From positions 1 through 54,364 of the forward strand of contig DFMV01000034.1 in assembly GCA_002375765.1 (NCBI GenBank): a stretch of DNA of 54,364 nucleotides. Reading direction: 5' to 3'. The stretch comes from Rhizobiales bacterium UBA3584. GTDB lineage: Bacteria > Pseudomonadota > Alphaproteobacteria > Rhizobiales > Devosiaceae. The position numbers were made by a program, and so were the translations under genes. Each line of letters opens with the position of its first letter. Position 1 is the first letter of the stretch. This document shows, piece by piece, positions 43,895-53,254 of this stretch. Below the pieces are notes generated by a model. That model was not told the origin of the DNA. It saw nothing but the letters and a program-made list of their open reading frames with translations, and did no database searches.

Positions 43895-45070
43895 TTATCC
43901 TTGCCGGATTGTGGAGACGCCGAAGCTGGAGCTGGCGGCCAGGCGAACACAATTGCCGCCGGCTTTCTCGGCCTCATCGAGCGCCCATAATCCGCGGGCC
44001 AGCATATCGGCATAGACCTCTCCTTTTTCGCGTTCGGTAATCCCGATGCTGAGCGTAATCGGCCGGTCAGGCTCGCTCAGGCTTTCGATGGCCGCCACGC
44101 GCAGACTTTCCGCCGCCTGCCGGGCCGCCATGAGATTGGTCCGTGGCGAAAGCACAGCGAAATCACGGTCGGCCATTCGCCCCACCAACGCGTCGCGGGG
44201 CACATAGTCGCCAATCAGCGCGGCGAGGGCCTTGATGGGTGGAATGGCTGTGCGCTGGGGTGCCGGCAGGTTCAATGCGATCAGGGTCAGGGTCAGATCG
44301 GTTCTCTCGGACGTCTCGGTCTGGGCCAGAGCCAGGGCACGCCTCTCCGCGTGGGTGGTAAAGCCAACGCGATTGAGCAGGCCCGTTTCGGCATCCCGTT
44401 CGGCCTTTTGGATCAGGCGTCCGGCGGTGTCGCTGAGCATAAGCGCCAATCCGCCTGTTGCCAGGATCAGCAGCAAGACAGCGCCCGATGCTGTTGAAAG
44501 CCCCGCATAGACAGTGCCGGAAAAGCCCGCGGCGGAGGCGCCAACGCCACCGACCCAGAGCGCGAGGAACGGCTTGGCCAGAAAATGGGCCGCCAGGGCC
44601 AGGAAGAGCCAGATGAACAGCCAGTCGAATGCCGTCTTTGATGTTGCGCGCCAGATGACCGACAGCGAGAGTAGGCTCAAAAGCGCATAGGGAAGCTGGT
44701 AGAGAAGCTGGCGCACGAAGTCCTCGCGCGGCAGGTCGAGAATGAGCCAGTAGAGCAGGGCTGATGCCGTTACGATGGCCCATCCGCCGCCCAGGTGAAG
44801 ATCCACCCGGTAGCGGATGGCGAGGCCGTAGGCGACGAGAACGAACATTGCGACCATGGCGAGCGCGATCACCATGCGGGTCGGGCCAGGATAAAAACCC
44901 GTTGTCAGCACGATCTCGCCGAGAAAGCTGACGGCGGCAGCGGCGAATGCCCAGGAGAACCAGAGAGCCCCGCGATTTTTGGGGTCAAAGCGCGCCAGGG
45001 CAAAAAATGCCCCCGCTTCGATCGTGCAAAGGGCGACGATCACCCAGAATACAAGCAGCGCGCCGGTCAT
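43895..45070 (-). CDS. Membrane protein with degenerate GGDEF domain
   Basis: A 391-residue protein with an N-terminal membrane region of about seven segments (residues 1-205) and a C-terminal GGDEF-like domain starting at RDAETGLLNRVGFTTHAE. The expected GGDEF is ADRDF (in VGRMADRDFAVLS), and the surrounding metal and GTP positions are changed as well, so diguanylate cyclase activity is very unlikely. SIGITEREKGE and the closing part still show the fold. It may be a receptor or scaffold. It converges on the ClpP-fold gene. Confidence 0.85.
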   Translation of the reverse strand: MTGALLVFWVIVALCTIEAGAFFALARFDPKNRGALWFSWAFAAAAVSFLGEIVLTTGFYPGPTRMVIALAMVAMFVLVAYGLAIRYRVDLHLGGGWAIVTASALLYWLILDLPREDFVRQLLYQLPYALLSLLSLSVIWRATSKTAFDWLFIWLFLALAAHFLAKPFLALWVGGVGASAAGFSGTVYAGLSTASGAVLLLILATGGLALMLSDTAGRLIQKAERDAETGLLNRVGFTTHAERRALALAQTETSERTDLTLTLIALNLPAPQRTAIPPIKALAALIGDYVPRDALVGRMADRDFAVLSPRTNLMAARQAAESLRVAAIESLSEPDRPITLSIGITEREKGEVYADMLARGLWALDEAEKAGGNCVRLAASSSFGVSTIRQG

Positions 45071-45261
45071 AGTTTCTTCGTCCAGACATTCGTTGGCGCC
45101 CCTTTTTCATGGGCGTCCAGCAGGTCATTGTGCCACGCCACCAAAGACCCGGCCAAATGGGGTAACCTGTTCGGCATGGCTCTGCCAAGCCCATGTTTCT
45201 CGCAACGGTTCGTGCGGCGTCCTCGTTGTCGGTTCAAAAGGAGCGATTGGAGGAACGGAAA

Positions 45262-45582
45262 ATGGCAAAGGTGCTCAGTGAACTTCAGGATATCAAGGAA
45301 TGGACGGAGGCCCGCGGCGGAAATCCGATCATGGCCGATATGCCGGACGTCGGCGGCAGGGAGCAGCATCTTTTGGGTCTGACATTCGATCAGCACATGC
45401 TCAATGCCGATGCAAACGAGGGGCCCGACAGGCCGGGTGCCCATTTCGATCTCGTGGATTGGGACGCCTGGTACCTGGCCCTCAAGGCTCAGGACCTCGT
45501 CCTTGTGGTCGATGACGATCTCGAAGGCGACACCTACGCCGATTACCGCTTCATGAGCCGGGGAGAGGCCGAGAGCCGATAA
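45262..45582 (+). CDS. Small acidic hypothetical protein (106 aa)
   Basis: A 106-residue soluble protein: MAKVLSELQDIKEWTEARGG at the start, then DMPDVGGREQHLLGLTFDQH, and an acidic second half with HFDLVDWDAWYLALKAQDLV and DDDLEGDTYADYRF. Good Shine-Dalgarno (GGAGGAACGG) just upstream of the ATG. No family is recognised. The position between two unrelated minus-strand genes suggests a small monocistronic unit. The repeat at 45614 follows it. Confidence 0.7.
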   Translation: MAKVLSELQDIKEWTEARGGNPIMADMPDVGGREQHLLGLTFDQHMLNADANEGPDRPGAHFDLVDWDAWYLALKAQDLVLVVDDDLEGDTYADYRFMSRGEAESR

Positions 45583-45613
45583 AGGTCACCGCAAGCCGTC
45601 GTCTTTTTTCTGC

Positions 45614-45657
45614 CGGCTCCCGAACCGTAAAAGTGCGCTCACTATTACTGGGAGCCG
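45614..45657 (+). repeat. Dispersed palindromic repeat, copy 3 (overlaps the zincin stop codon)
   Basis: Outer arms CGGCTCCC (45614-45621) and GGGAGCCG (45650-45657), inner arms GTAAAAGTG and CACTATTAC (one mismatch). It contains CCCGAACCGTAAAA, the same core as copies 1 and 2. It spans the last codons and stop codon of the zincin gene, so it could end both convergent transcripts. Confidence 0.75.
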
Positions 45658-46073
45658 TCGATGGCATACATGTCGTCGTCGGACAGGCCGAAATGGTGGC
45701 CGATCTCGTGAACGAGAACGTGCGTCACGATGTCTCCCAGCGTATCGGTGTGCTCGGCCCAATAGTCGAGAATCGGCCGGCGATAGAGCCAGACCCTGTT
45801 GGGCATCTGGCCGGTATGGGGGACGATGCCGTCCTCGGTCATCCCGATCCCCTCGAACAGCCCCAACAGATCGAAGGGGCTTTCAAGGTCCATGTCCTTG
45901 CAGATTTCTTCGGTCGGAAATTCGGCGATCCGGCATTCGACGCCGCGTGACATCGATCTGAAAGGTTCGGGCAGCGCTTCGAGCGCCTTTATTGCCAGTG
46001 CCTCAATATCATCGAGCGAGGGGGCCGCCAGCGGCCCCCACAGGTTTGCGTCGCCCTGAGACGGTTCAGCCAT
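45645..46073 (-). CDS. Minimal zincin-like metallopeptidase (PF06262)
   Basis: A 142-residue protein of the small metallopeptidase family COG3824. The zinc motif is VLVHEIGHHFGLSDDDM near residue 120 (HExxHH followed by Asp). Earlier parts are ALEALPEPFRSMSRGVECRI and NRVWLYRRPILDYWAEH. The start at 46073 shares one base with the leuC stop (TGATG), so it is probably translated by re-initiation after leuC. Substrate unknown. The C-terminal codons fall in a palindromic repeat. Confidence 0.92.
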   Translation of the reverse strand: MAEPSQGDANLWGPLAAPSLDDIEALAIKALEALPEPFRSMSRGVECRIAEFPTEEICKDMDLESPFDLLGLFEGIGMTEDGIVPHTGQMPNRVWLYRRPILDYWAEHTDTLGDIVTHVLVHEIGHHFGLSDDDMYAIDGSQ

Positions 46074-47482
46074 CAGGCCGTTGGCCACTCGCGAATATCG
46101 ACGAAATGACCCTTGATGGCCGCGGCGGCGGCCATGATGGGCGAGACCAGATGCGTGCGGCCCTTGAAGCCCTGCCGGCCCTCGAAATTGCGGTTCGAGG
46201 TCGAGGCGCAGCGCTCGCCCGGTGCCAGCTTGTCGGCGTTCATGGCCAGGCACATCGAGCAGCCCGGTTCGCGCCAGTCGAACCCGGCTTCGATGAAGAT
46301 CTTGTCGAGCCCTTCGGCCTCTGCCTGTGCCTTTACCAGGCCCGAGCCGGGAACGACCATGGCATTGACGCGCGGATGAACCTTGTGGCCGGCAACGATC
46401 GCCGCCGCGGCCCGCAGATCCTCGATGCGCCCATTGGTGCACGAGCCCAAGAACACCCGGTCGAGTTCGATATCGGTGATTTTCGTGCCGGCCGTGAGCC
46501 CCATATAGTCGAGCGCGCGCTTTTTGGACGCGCGGCGGTTGGCGTCGGCGATGTCATCGGGGTTGGGAATGGCGCCGGTCACCGAGATGACGTCTTCGGG
46601 GGATGAGCCCCACGAAACGATCGGGGGCAGATTGGCCGCGTCGAGCACCACTTCCTTGTCAAATGTGGCGCCCTCGTCGGTATAGAGCGATTTCCAATAG
46701 TCGAGAGCCATGTCAAAGGCCTTGCCCTTGGGCGCACGGGGGCGATCCTTGACATAGGCAAAGGTCTTTTCGTCGGGCGCGATCAGCCCCGCGCGGGCGC
46801 CGCCCTCAATCGTCATGTTGCAGACCGTCATGCGGCCTTCCATGGACAATTCGCGGATGGCCTGGCCGGCAAATTCGATGACATGGCCATTGCCACCGGC
46901 GGTGCCGATTTCGCCGATGATGGCCAGGATGATGTCCTTGGCGGTCACCCCGTCCGGCAGCGAGCCGTTGACGGTGACGCGCATGTTCTTGGCCTTGGAC
47001 TGAATCAGGGTCTGGGTGGCCAGAACATGCTCGACTTCGGAGGTGCCGATGCCGTGCGCCAGCGCGCCGAACGCCCCGTGGGTCGAGGTGTGGCTGTCAC
47101 CGCAGACAATGGTCATGCCGGGAAGCGTGAAACCCTGCTCGGGGCCCACGATGTGGACGATGCCCTGGCGCATATCCAGTTCGTTGTAATATTCGACGCC
47201 GAAATCGACCGCGTTCTTGGCCAGCGTATCGACCTGGATTTTCGATTCCGGGTCGTCGATCCCGTGCGTTCTGTCCGAGGTGGGAACGTTGTGATCGACC
47301 ACGGCCAGCGTGCGCTCGGGCGCGCGCACCTTGCGGCCGGCCAGGCGTAGACCCTCGAACGCCTGCGGGCTCGTGACTTCGTGGACGAGGTGGCGGTCGA
47401 TATAGAGAATGGCGGTGCCGTCCTCATTATATGCGACAACGTGGTCGTCCCAGATCTTGTCATAGAGGGTCTTTGCGCTCAT
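46073..47482 (-). CDS. leuC: 3-isopropylmalate dehydratase large subunit LeuC
   Basis: A 469-residue leucine-biosynthesis enzyme that isomerises 2- and 3-isopropylmalate with LeuD. The [4Fe-4S] cysteines are seen in [13 protein letters not shown] near residue 347 and [10 protein letters not shown] near 410. [20 protein letters not shown] is the active-site loop. The gene starts [14 protein letters not shown]. The small subunit leuD is not in the window. It overlaps the zincin gene by one base. A promoter and palindrome lie upstream. Confidence 0.96.
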   Translation of the reverse strand: MSAKTLYDKIWDDHVVAYNEDGTAILYIDRHLVHEVTSPQAFEGLRLAGRKVRAPERTLAVVDHNVPTSDRTHGIDDPESKIQVDTLAKNAVDFGVEYYNELDMRQGIVHIVGPEQGFTLPGMTIVCGDSHTSTHGAFGALAHGIGTSEVEHVLATQTLIQSKAKNMRVTVNGSLPDGVTAKDIILAIIGEIGTAGGNGHVIEFAGQAIRELSMEGRMTVCNMTIEGGARAGLIAPDEKTFAYVKDRPRAPKGKAFDMALDYWKSLYTDEGATFDKEVVLDAANLPPIVSWGSSPEDVISVTGAIPNPDDIADANRRASKKRALDYMGLTAGTKITDIELDRVFLGSCTNGRIEDLRAAAAIVAGHKVHPRVNAMVVPGSGLVKAQAEAEGLDKIFIEAGFDWREPGCSMCLAMNADKLAPGERCASTSNRNFEGRQGFKGRTHLVSPIMAAAAAIKGHFVDIREWPTA

Positions 47483-47512
47483 CGGGCGATCAATCCATAT
47501 CTCGTGAGGTAT

Positions 47513-47566
47513 CCGTACCAGCGGGTACGGTTGGCTGTTTTACGCCCGCAACCCCGGTTGGGTCAA
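47513..47566 (-). promoter_or_regulatory. Promoter of leuC with palindrome near the start site
   Basis: On the minus strand TTGACC (47566-47561), 18 bases, TAAAAC (47542-47537). The transcript would begin near 47530, exactly where a perfect 7-bp palindrome, CCGTACC-AGCG-GGTACGG (47513-47530), sits. This could be an operator or a 5' RNA hairpin. Confidence 0.5.
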
Positions 47567-47609
47567 GAGTTGCGGGCCAAGGATTGATGCATGGGCGATG
47601 GGGCCGTGT

Positions 47610-48140
47610 TCAGCCCTTGTTGGCCAGTTCCATTGACTCCAGGATCACCTTGCGTGCGTCTTCGACACCGCCGATCCGGTCGATCTTGGCCCATTTGCCC
47701 GGCTCGAGATCCTTGTAGTGCATGAAGAAGTGCTTGACGCGCTCGATCTGGATCTCGGGCAGGTCGGTCACGTCGTGGATGCCGTCATACATGCGGGTGA
47801 GCTTGGAAACCGGTACGGCGAGGATCTTTTCGTCCTGTCCGCCATCGTCTTCCATGAACAATACGCCGACCGGGCGCGAACGCACGATTGCGCCGGGAAC
47901 CAGCGGGCGGGAATTGAGAACGATCACGTCGAGGGGGTCGCCATCGCCGCACAAGGTGTGGGGAACAAAGCCGTAATTGCCCGGATAGCGCATCGGGGTA
48001 TAGAGAAACCGGTCGACGAACAGCGCGCCCGATGCCTTGTCGATCTCGTATTTGATCGGCTCGCCGCCCAGGGGCACTTCGATGATGACGTTGAGGTCTT
48101 CGGGCGGGTTCTTGCCTACGGGGATCGCGTCGATATTCAT
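47610..48140 (-). CDS. ppa: Inorganic pyrophosphatase Ppa
   Basis: A 176-residue family I soluble pyrophosphatase. The signature is the metal-binding [10 protein letters not shown] near residue 65, with the aspartates intact. [20 protein letters not shown] opens the protein, and [15 protein letters not shown] is the later conserved segment. The start at 48140 is the family one; the 21-residue upstream extension is unrelated. The gene stands between leuC (127 bp away) and NAD-GDH (154 bp) without overlap. Confidence 0.96.
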   Translation of the reverse strand: MNIDAIPVGKNPPEDLNVIIEVPLGGEPIKYEIDKASGALFVDRFLYTPMRYPGNYGFVPHTLCGDGDPLDVIVLNSRPLVPGAIVRSRPVGVLFMEDDGGQDEKILAVPVSKLTRMYDGIHDVTDLPEIQIERVKHFFMHYKDLEPGKWAKIDRIGGVEDARKVILESMELANKG

Positions 48141-48294
48141 TTTGCCGTTCAATCCTGAACTTATGGGGAGGAGGAGTCCGGCAGCTTTTTGCCTATCGGG
48201 CAAGCCAAATGCAAGGTGTTTCGGGATCGTGGCGTGGCGAACATGACGGGCTCACCATAAGAGAGCCCGTCATGGGATTGTCATCTGAGAAGGC

Positions 48295-51200
48295 CTAGCT
48301 CCGGGCCAGGTCGCTCAACAGCCCTGCGGCGACCGAGAGGCGTGATATCGTCAGGTCGCCGGCGATCAGATCGGCCACCGTTTCGCCCATACGGGCAATC
48401 GTGGCTCCATGCGGCGCCTTCCAGGCCGCGATCCGATCCTCGACCGGTCCATCGCCGGACGACAGGATGTCGGCTGCCAGATCGCGCAGGCCCCGGGTCA
48501 GATTGGCCAGTGCCCTGTCGATCGCCATGCGATCGAACCTGTCAGCGGCATCGATGGCCGCGCCCTGTTCGGTCAGCCGGCCCAGCCTGAACATTTCGAT
48601 CACCGCAAACATCGCCTTTGCCGCATCGAGCACGTCGGCCTTGCATTTATGGGCGACGAGCACCGCGTCGGGCGCGAGCGAAAGCACGGAAAGCGCAGCG
48701 ATGGATCGGGCAAGATCGGGCGGCGTGCCGCCGGCTTCAAAGCCCTGTTCCTGGGCGGCGATCGCCTCGGCGAGAAAGGGGGAAACCAGATCGGAAAGCG
48801 AGGCTCTTATCGTCGATATGCCGGCACGATAGCGCTCGATCATATCGGAAAGACCGCCGGAAAAGTCCTCATTGCGCAGGAACCAGAGCGCCATGCCAAC
48901 CTGCAGGCCTTGAACCTCGGCATAAAGCGCGAGCTGGGTATCTCCGGAAATGGTTGTATCAAGCGCATCGATTGCCGCGTTGAGACCGGCCAGATCGAAA
49001 CTGTCGCGGGCCGCTGCATAGGCAAAGGCCACGGCACCCGGCTCGGCGGCGGTGATCGATGTCAGGCGTGTTACGAAAGCCGGTCCACCGCGATTGATCA
49101 TGGCGTTGGAGAGCACCGTGGCGATCACCTCGCGGCGCAGCCGGTGGTTCTCGATGGTCTCGGGGTAGCGCGATTTGAGCGTTTCGGGGAAATAACGGAA
49201 CAGCTCGCGCGCCAGGTAGGGATCGTCGGGGACCGGGGATTTAAGCAGATCGCCGTAGAGCGTCAGTTTGGCGTAGGCGAGCAGCACGGCCAGTTCGGGC
49301 CGGGTCAGGGCCGCCCCGCTGGCAGCGCGTTCGGCCAGCGTCGCATCGTCGGGGAGATATTCGACGGCCCGGTTGAGTTCGCCTGCCGTCTCGAGTTCGT
49401 CAATGAAATCGACAAGATCGGGAAAGTCGGCCATGCCGCGCCGCTGGGCGAGCGACAGGGCGAGAGTCTGGAGATAATTGTTGCGCAGGCAAAGCTCGGC
49501 GACCTCATCGGTCATTTCGGTGAGGAAAGCGTTGCGGTCCTCTATGGCCAGAGAGCCCGAGCGCACCATGTCGGACAGCGCGATCTTGATGTTGACCTCA
49601 AGGTCGGACGAATTGACGCCGGCCGAATTGTCGATGGCGTCGGTGTTGATGCGCCCGCCATTCAGTGCATATTCGATGCGCCCGAGTTGGGTGAGGCCCA
49701 GATTGGCGCCTTCACCGATCACTTTGGCGCGCACCGCCTGTGCAGGCACGCGAATGGCGTCATTGGCCTTGTCGCCAACCGAGGCGTCGGTTTCCTCCGT
49801 GGCGCGGATGTAGGTGCCGATGCCGCCAAACCAGAGCAGATCAACATCGGCCCTCAAGATCGCCGACATGATTTCACTTGGCGAGGCACTGACCCCGGTG
49901 AGGCCGAGAAGCGTCTGCATCTGGGGTGAAAGCGGGATGGATTTGGTCTGGCGCGAAAACACCCCGCCACCTTCGGAAATGAGCGCGGTATCGTAATCCT
50001 GCCAGCTTGAGCGCGGCAGCGCGAACAGTCGCTCGCGCTCTGTGAAGCTTTTTTCGATATCGGGATCGGGATCGATGAAGATGTCGCGGTGATCGAAGGC
50101 GGCGACCAGCCGGATTTTCGGCGACAGCAGCATGCCATTGCCGAAAACGTCGCCGCTCATGTCGCCGACGCCGGCAACCGTGAACGCCTGCGTCTGGATG
50201 TCGATGTCGATTTCGCGGAAATGGCGTTTGACGGCCTCCCAGCCGCCGCGGGCCGTAATGCCCATCTTCTTGTGGTCGTATCCGGCCGATCCGCCCGAAG
50301 CAAAGGCGTCGCCCAGCCAGAAATCGCGGGATTGGGATATGGCGTTTGCCGTGTCGGAAAAGCTCGCAGTGCCCTTGTCGGCAGCGACGACGAGATAAGG
50401 ATCGTCCCCGTCGCGCCTGAAAATCTCCTCGGGCGGCAGGACCGTGTCTCCGATCAGGTTGTCGGTCACATCGAGCAGGCTGGAAACGAAAATCTTGTAG
50501 CAGGCGGTGCCTTCGGCCAGGAAGGTGTCGCGGTCGGGATTGGCCGGCATGAGCCGGGGGACGAACCCACCCTTGGCGCCGACCGGCACGATCACCGCGT
50601 TCTTGACCATCTGGGCCTTGACCAGCCCGAGGATTTCGGTGCGGAAATCCTCGGCGCGATCCGACCAGCGCAAGCCGCCACGGGCAATTGGCCCGCCGCG
50701 CATGTGGATGCCCTCGACGCGCGGGGAATAAACGAAAATCTCGCGCCACGGCCTTGGCTGGGGGATGCCTTCGAGCCGGGTCGCGTCGAATTTTATGGCG
50801 AGCGCCGGGCGCGGCTTGCCCTCGACGCGCTGATAGAGGTTTGTGCGCACGCTCGCTTCGATCAGATTGAGCAGCCGCCGGATGATCCGATCCTCGTCGA
50901 TCGAGGCGATGGTTTCGAGTCCGGCCGAGATTTCGGCGCGCAGGGCCTGGGCCGCCGCTTCCCGGTCGGCGTCGAGATGGGGATCATGCAGGGTGTGGAA
51001 CAATTCGACCAACGCGCCGGCGGTGGCCGGGTGCGCCGAAAGCGCCGTCCAGATATAGGTTTGCGACCAGGCGATGCCGACCTGTTTGAGATAGCGCCCA
51101 AGGGCGCGCAAGATGGCGACATCGGTGTGGCCGAGGCCGGCGCTCAGGGTCAGCCGGTTGTAGCCGTCATTTTCCACGAGCCCGCTGGAGACCGCGAGAA

Positions 51201-53052
51201 TGCCATCCTCGATGCGCCGCGCGCTCTCGCCCAGGTCGATTTCCGTGCCATTGGTGGTCTTGATCGCCATGGCATGCAGAAAGCGCGGCTGCGGTCCGAA
51301 CGGGCGGATGGTGTAGGTGCGCTCATCGATCACCGAAAAGCCGAAATTTTCCAGCATCGGCACGCGGGCCGAAAGCGGAATGGGATCGGCCCTGTGATAG
51401 ACGTTGAGCGTCAGGCTCGAGGGTCCGTCGGTTCCCCGGCTCAACCGCACGGCAAGCGGATTGTCCGGTCCCAGCGCCTTGAACACGGCAATATCGTCAA
51501 GGGCATCGGCGTGCGAGTGGGCGACCTGGTAGTCGGCGGAAAAGGCGCTGGCATAATCGGCGATTTCGCCGGGCCGGGGCGCCGCCGAAAGCAGGCGGTC
51601 CGCAAAGGTACGGGTCAACTCGGAAATTTCGCTTTCCAGCGCCTCGCGGTCGGGGCGCGGCGTGGGGCCGCCATTGCGTCCGATAATAAAATGCACGCGC
51701 GCCAGATCGCCCTCGGGAAAGTCGGGGGCAAAGGCAGAAACGCGCCCGTCATAGCGGCTGGCCAGATGATCGCCGATCCGGGCTCGGACATTGGAATCGA
51801 AGCGGTCGCGCGGCAGGTAAACGAGAACCGAAACGAAATTGTCGAACCTGTCGATGCGGGGCAGAACCCGCACGCGCGGCCGGTCGGGCAGGGTGGCGAT
51901 CACATTGGCGAATTCGAAAAGCTCGTCCTCGGAGATCTGGAACAGCTCGTCACGCGGATAATTGTCGAGCGTGTTCATCAGCGCCTTGCCCGCATGCGAG
52001 CGCGGATCGAACCCCGACCGGGCCATCACCCCGGCGATCTTGCGCCGGACCAGAGGGACCTCGCTCACAGGCGTGGCGAGCGAAGCGGAGGTGAACAGGC
52101 CCAGAATGCGCAACTCACCGGTGATCGTGCCGTCCGCATCGAAGGTCTTGATGCCCACATAGTCCATATGCACGCGCCTGTGGACAAGCGAACGGCGATT
52201 GGCCTTGGTGACCATCAGCGGCTCGTCGGTGTCCAGAAACGCCAGATGCTGTTCATTCATATGGACGTATCGCGTACCCTGACGCAGATAGCGATAATCG
52301 GGGTCACGCAAAATACCCAGCCCCGATCCCTCGAGCGGAACCAGTGTCTGCTCCCCGTCTTCACCTGTCAGCTGGTATTGGCGCATGCCAAGGAAGGTAA
52401 AATTGTGGTCGGCCAGCCAGGCGAGAAAATGGATCGCCTCGGTCAGCGCCTGTTCGCGCATGGCCGGCGGGTGCGAGCGATAGGCAACGACGGCGGTGCG
52501 CAGACGCTCGAGCATGTCGCGCCAGTCGACGACCGCGGCGCGCACCTGCGCCATGGTCTGGGTCAGTTCCTCGGAAATGACAGAGAGCGAGTGGGGATCG
52601 GAGGGCGTATCGATATGGATCTGGAGCACGCTTTCCTTGCGGGCACCTTCTGCCTCCTCGATCACCTGCCAGGGGGATGTTGTATCATCGACCGCAACCG
52701 TTGGATGGGTCATGAACCGGATCGAGCCGCCGGCGGCCCGGACCGCCGCCAGCGCCGAATCGACGATAAAAGGGGTATCGGCCGAATAGATGTCGATAAT
52801 GGTTATCCCCGACACGATCTCGGCGTCGGGCGTCCAGATGCGGATATCGGCCTTGCCAGGGGTGCGTTTGCCGATATGGGAGAAGGTCGTGGCCAGAAGC
52901 GCTTCGAGCGTTTGTGCCGGATAGAGCAGCAGATCCTGCTCGTCGGCCGAGCGCAGCGCGTTGGTTACAAACCGCGCCAGAGCGGGCTTTTCGGATCTCA
53001 GGGCGATCAGGCGGTCGCGCCAGGGGCGCAGGGTTTCCGTAGTATCGATCAT
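48295..53052 (-). CDS. gdhB: NAD-specific glutamate dehydrogenase, 180-kDa type
   Basis: A 1585-residue L_180-class NAD-glutamate dehydrogenase, oxidising glutamate to 2-oxoglutarate (related to GdhB of Pseudomonas and GdhZ of Caulobacter). The N-terminal part (about 1-700) is regulatory with ACT-like regions. The catalytic GDH part (about 700-1170) shows RGGLRWSDRAEDFRTE and AQMVKNAVIVPVGAKGGFV with the substrate lysines. The C-terminal helical region ends LLSDLARS. Start at MIDTTETLRPW, with AGGGA nine bases upstream; an upstream ATG at 53118 is unlikely. A long antisense open frame lies opposite but is an artefact of codon bias. Confidence 0.96.
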   Translation of the reverse strand: MIDTTETLRPWRDRLIALRSEKPALARFVTNALRSADEQDLLLYPAQTLEALLATTFSHIGKRTPGKADIRIWTPDAEIVSGITIIDIYSADTPFIVDSALAAVRAAGGSIRFMTHPTVAVDDTTSPWQVIEEAEGARKESVLQIHIDTPSDPHSLSVISEELTQTMAQVRAAVVDWRDMLERLRTAVVAYRSHPPAMREQALTEAIHFLAWLADHNFTFLGMRQYQLTGEDGEQTLVPLEGSGLGILRDPDYRYLRQGTRYVHMNEQHLAFLDTDEPLMVTKANRRSLVHRRVHMDYVGIKTFDADGTITGELRILGLFTSASLATPVSEVPLVRRKIAGVMARSGFDPRSHAGKALMNTLDNYPRDELFQISEDELFEFANVIATLPDRPRVRVLPRIDRFDNFVSVLVYLPRDRFDSNVRARIGDHLASRYDGRVSAFAPDFPEGDLARVHFIIGRNGGPTPRPDREALESEISELTRTFADRLLSAAPRPGEIADYASAFSADYQVAHSHADALDDIAVFKALGPDNPLAVRLSRGTDGPSSLTLNVYHRADPIPLSARVPMLENFGFSVIDERTYTIRPFGPQPRFLHAMAIKTTNGTEIDLGESARRIEDGILAVSSGLVENDGYNRLTLSAGLGHTDVAILRALGRYLKQVGIAWSQTYIWTALSAHPATAGALVELFHTLHDPHLDADREAAAQALRAEISAGLETIASIDEDRIIRRLLNLIEASVRTNLYQRVEGKPRPALAIKFDATRLEGIPQPRPWREIFVYSPRVEGIHMRGGPIARGGLRWSDRAEDFRTEILGLVKAQMVKNAVIVPVGAKGGFVPRLMPANPDRDTFLAEGTACYKIFVSSLLDVTDNLIGDTVLPPEEIFRRDGDDPYLVVAADKGTASFSDTANAISQSRDFWLGDAFASGGSAGYDHKKMGITARGGWEAVKRHFREIDIDIQTQAFTVAGVGDMSGDVFGNGMLLSPKIRLVAAFDHRDIFIDPDPDIEKSFTERERLFALPRSSWQDYDTALISEGGGVFSRQTKSIPLSPQMQTLLGLTGVSASPSEIMSAILRADVDLLWFGGIGTYIRATEETDASVGDKANDAIRVPAQAVRAKVIGEGANLGLTQLGRIEYALNGGRINTDAIDNSAGVNSSDLEVNIKIALSDMVRSGSLAIEDRNAFLTEMTDEVAELCLRNNYLQTLALSLAQRRGMADFPDLVDFIDELETAGELNRAVEYLPDDATLAERAASGAALTRPELAVLLAYAKLTLYGDLLKSPVPDDPYLARELFRYFPETLKSRYPETIENHRLRREVIATVLSNAMINRGGPAFVTRLTSITAAEPGAVAFAYAAARDSFDLAGLNAAIDALDTTISGDTQLALYAEVQGLQVGMALWFLRNEDFSGGLSDMIERYRAGISTIRASLSDLVSPFLAEAIAAQEQGFEAGGTPPDLARSIAALSVLSLAPDAVLVAHKCKADVLDAAKAMFAVIEMFRLGRLTEQGAAIDAADRFDRMAIDRALANLTRGLRDLAADILSSGDGPVEDRIAAWKAPHGATIARMGETVADLIAGDLTISRLSVAAGLLSDLARS

Positions 53053-53206
53053 CTCCCGGCGTCCCTCAACGTTTTCCGGTATGGTGGAGAGCTTATGCCC
53101 TTGCTGGCGGAAAGCCAATATCAGCTTTAGGATTCAAGGACATAAGACGATGGTATCTGTCAGCCTCGCTGCCCTTTCCGCATGCGGTCCGTCCGTCTAA
53201 CGCAAA

Positions 53207-53230
53207 GAGCCGGGCAGGGTTGCCCGGCTC
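53207..53230 (-). terminator. Terminator of hppA
   Basis: GAGCCGGGCA, loop GGGT, TGCCCGGCTC: a perfect 10-bp stem, 25 bp beyond the hppA stop. On the minus strand the tail is TTTGCG, so the T tract is short. Confidence 0.75.
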
Positions 53231-53254
53231 CTTGTGATTTGTGTCCCGCTTTTT

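Noticed and set aside
50089..53130. A 1013-codon open frame on the plus strand opposite the NAD-glutamate dehydrogenase gene
   Set aside because: It lies fully antisense to a confidently recognised gene; the frame is open because of GC-rich codon bias. Its protein shows no domain and is rich in Gly, Arg, His and Ala. The same holds for the 506-codon frame at 48409-49929.
53150..53200. A 16-codon frame, MVSVSLAALSACGPSV, with a possible ribosome-binding site
   Set aside because: Too short to support, no known leader function and no downstream gene on that strand.
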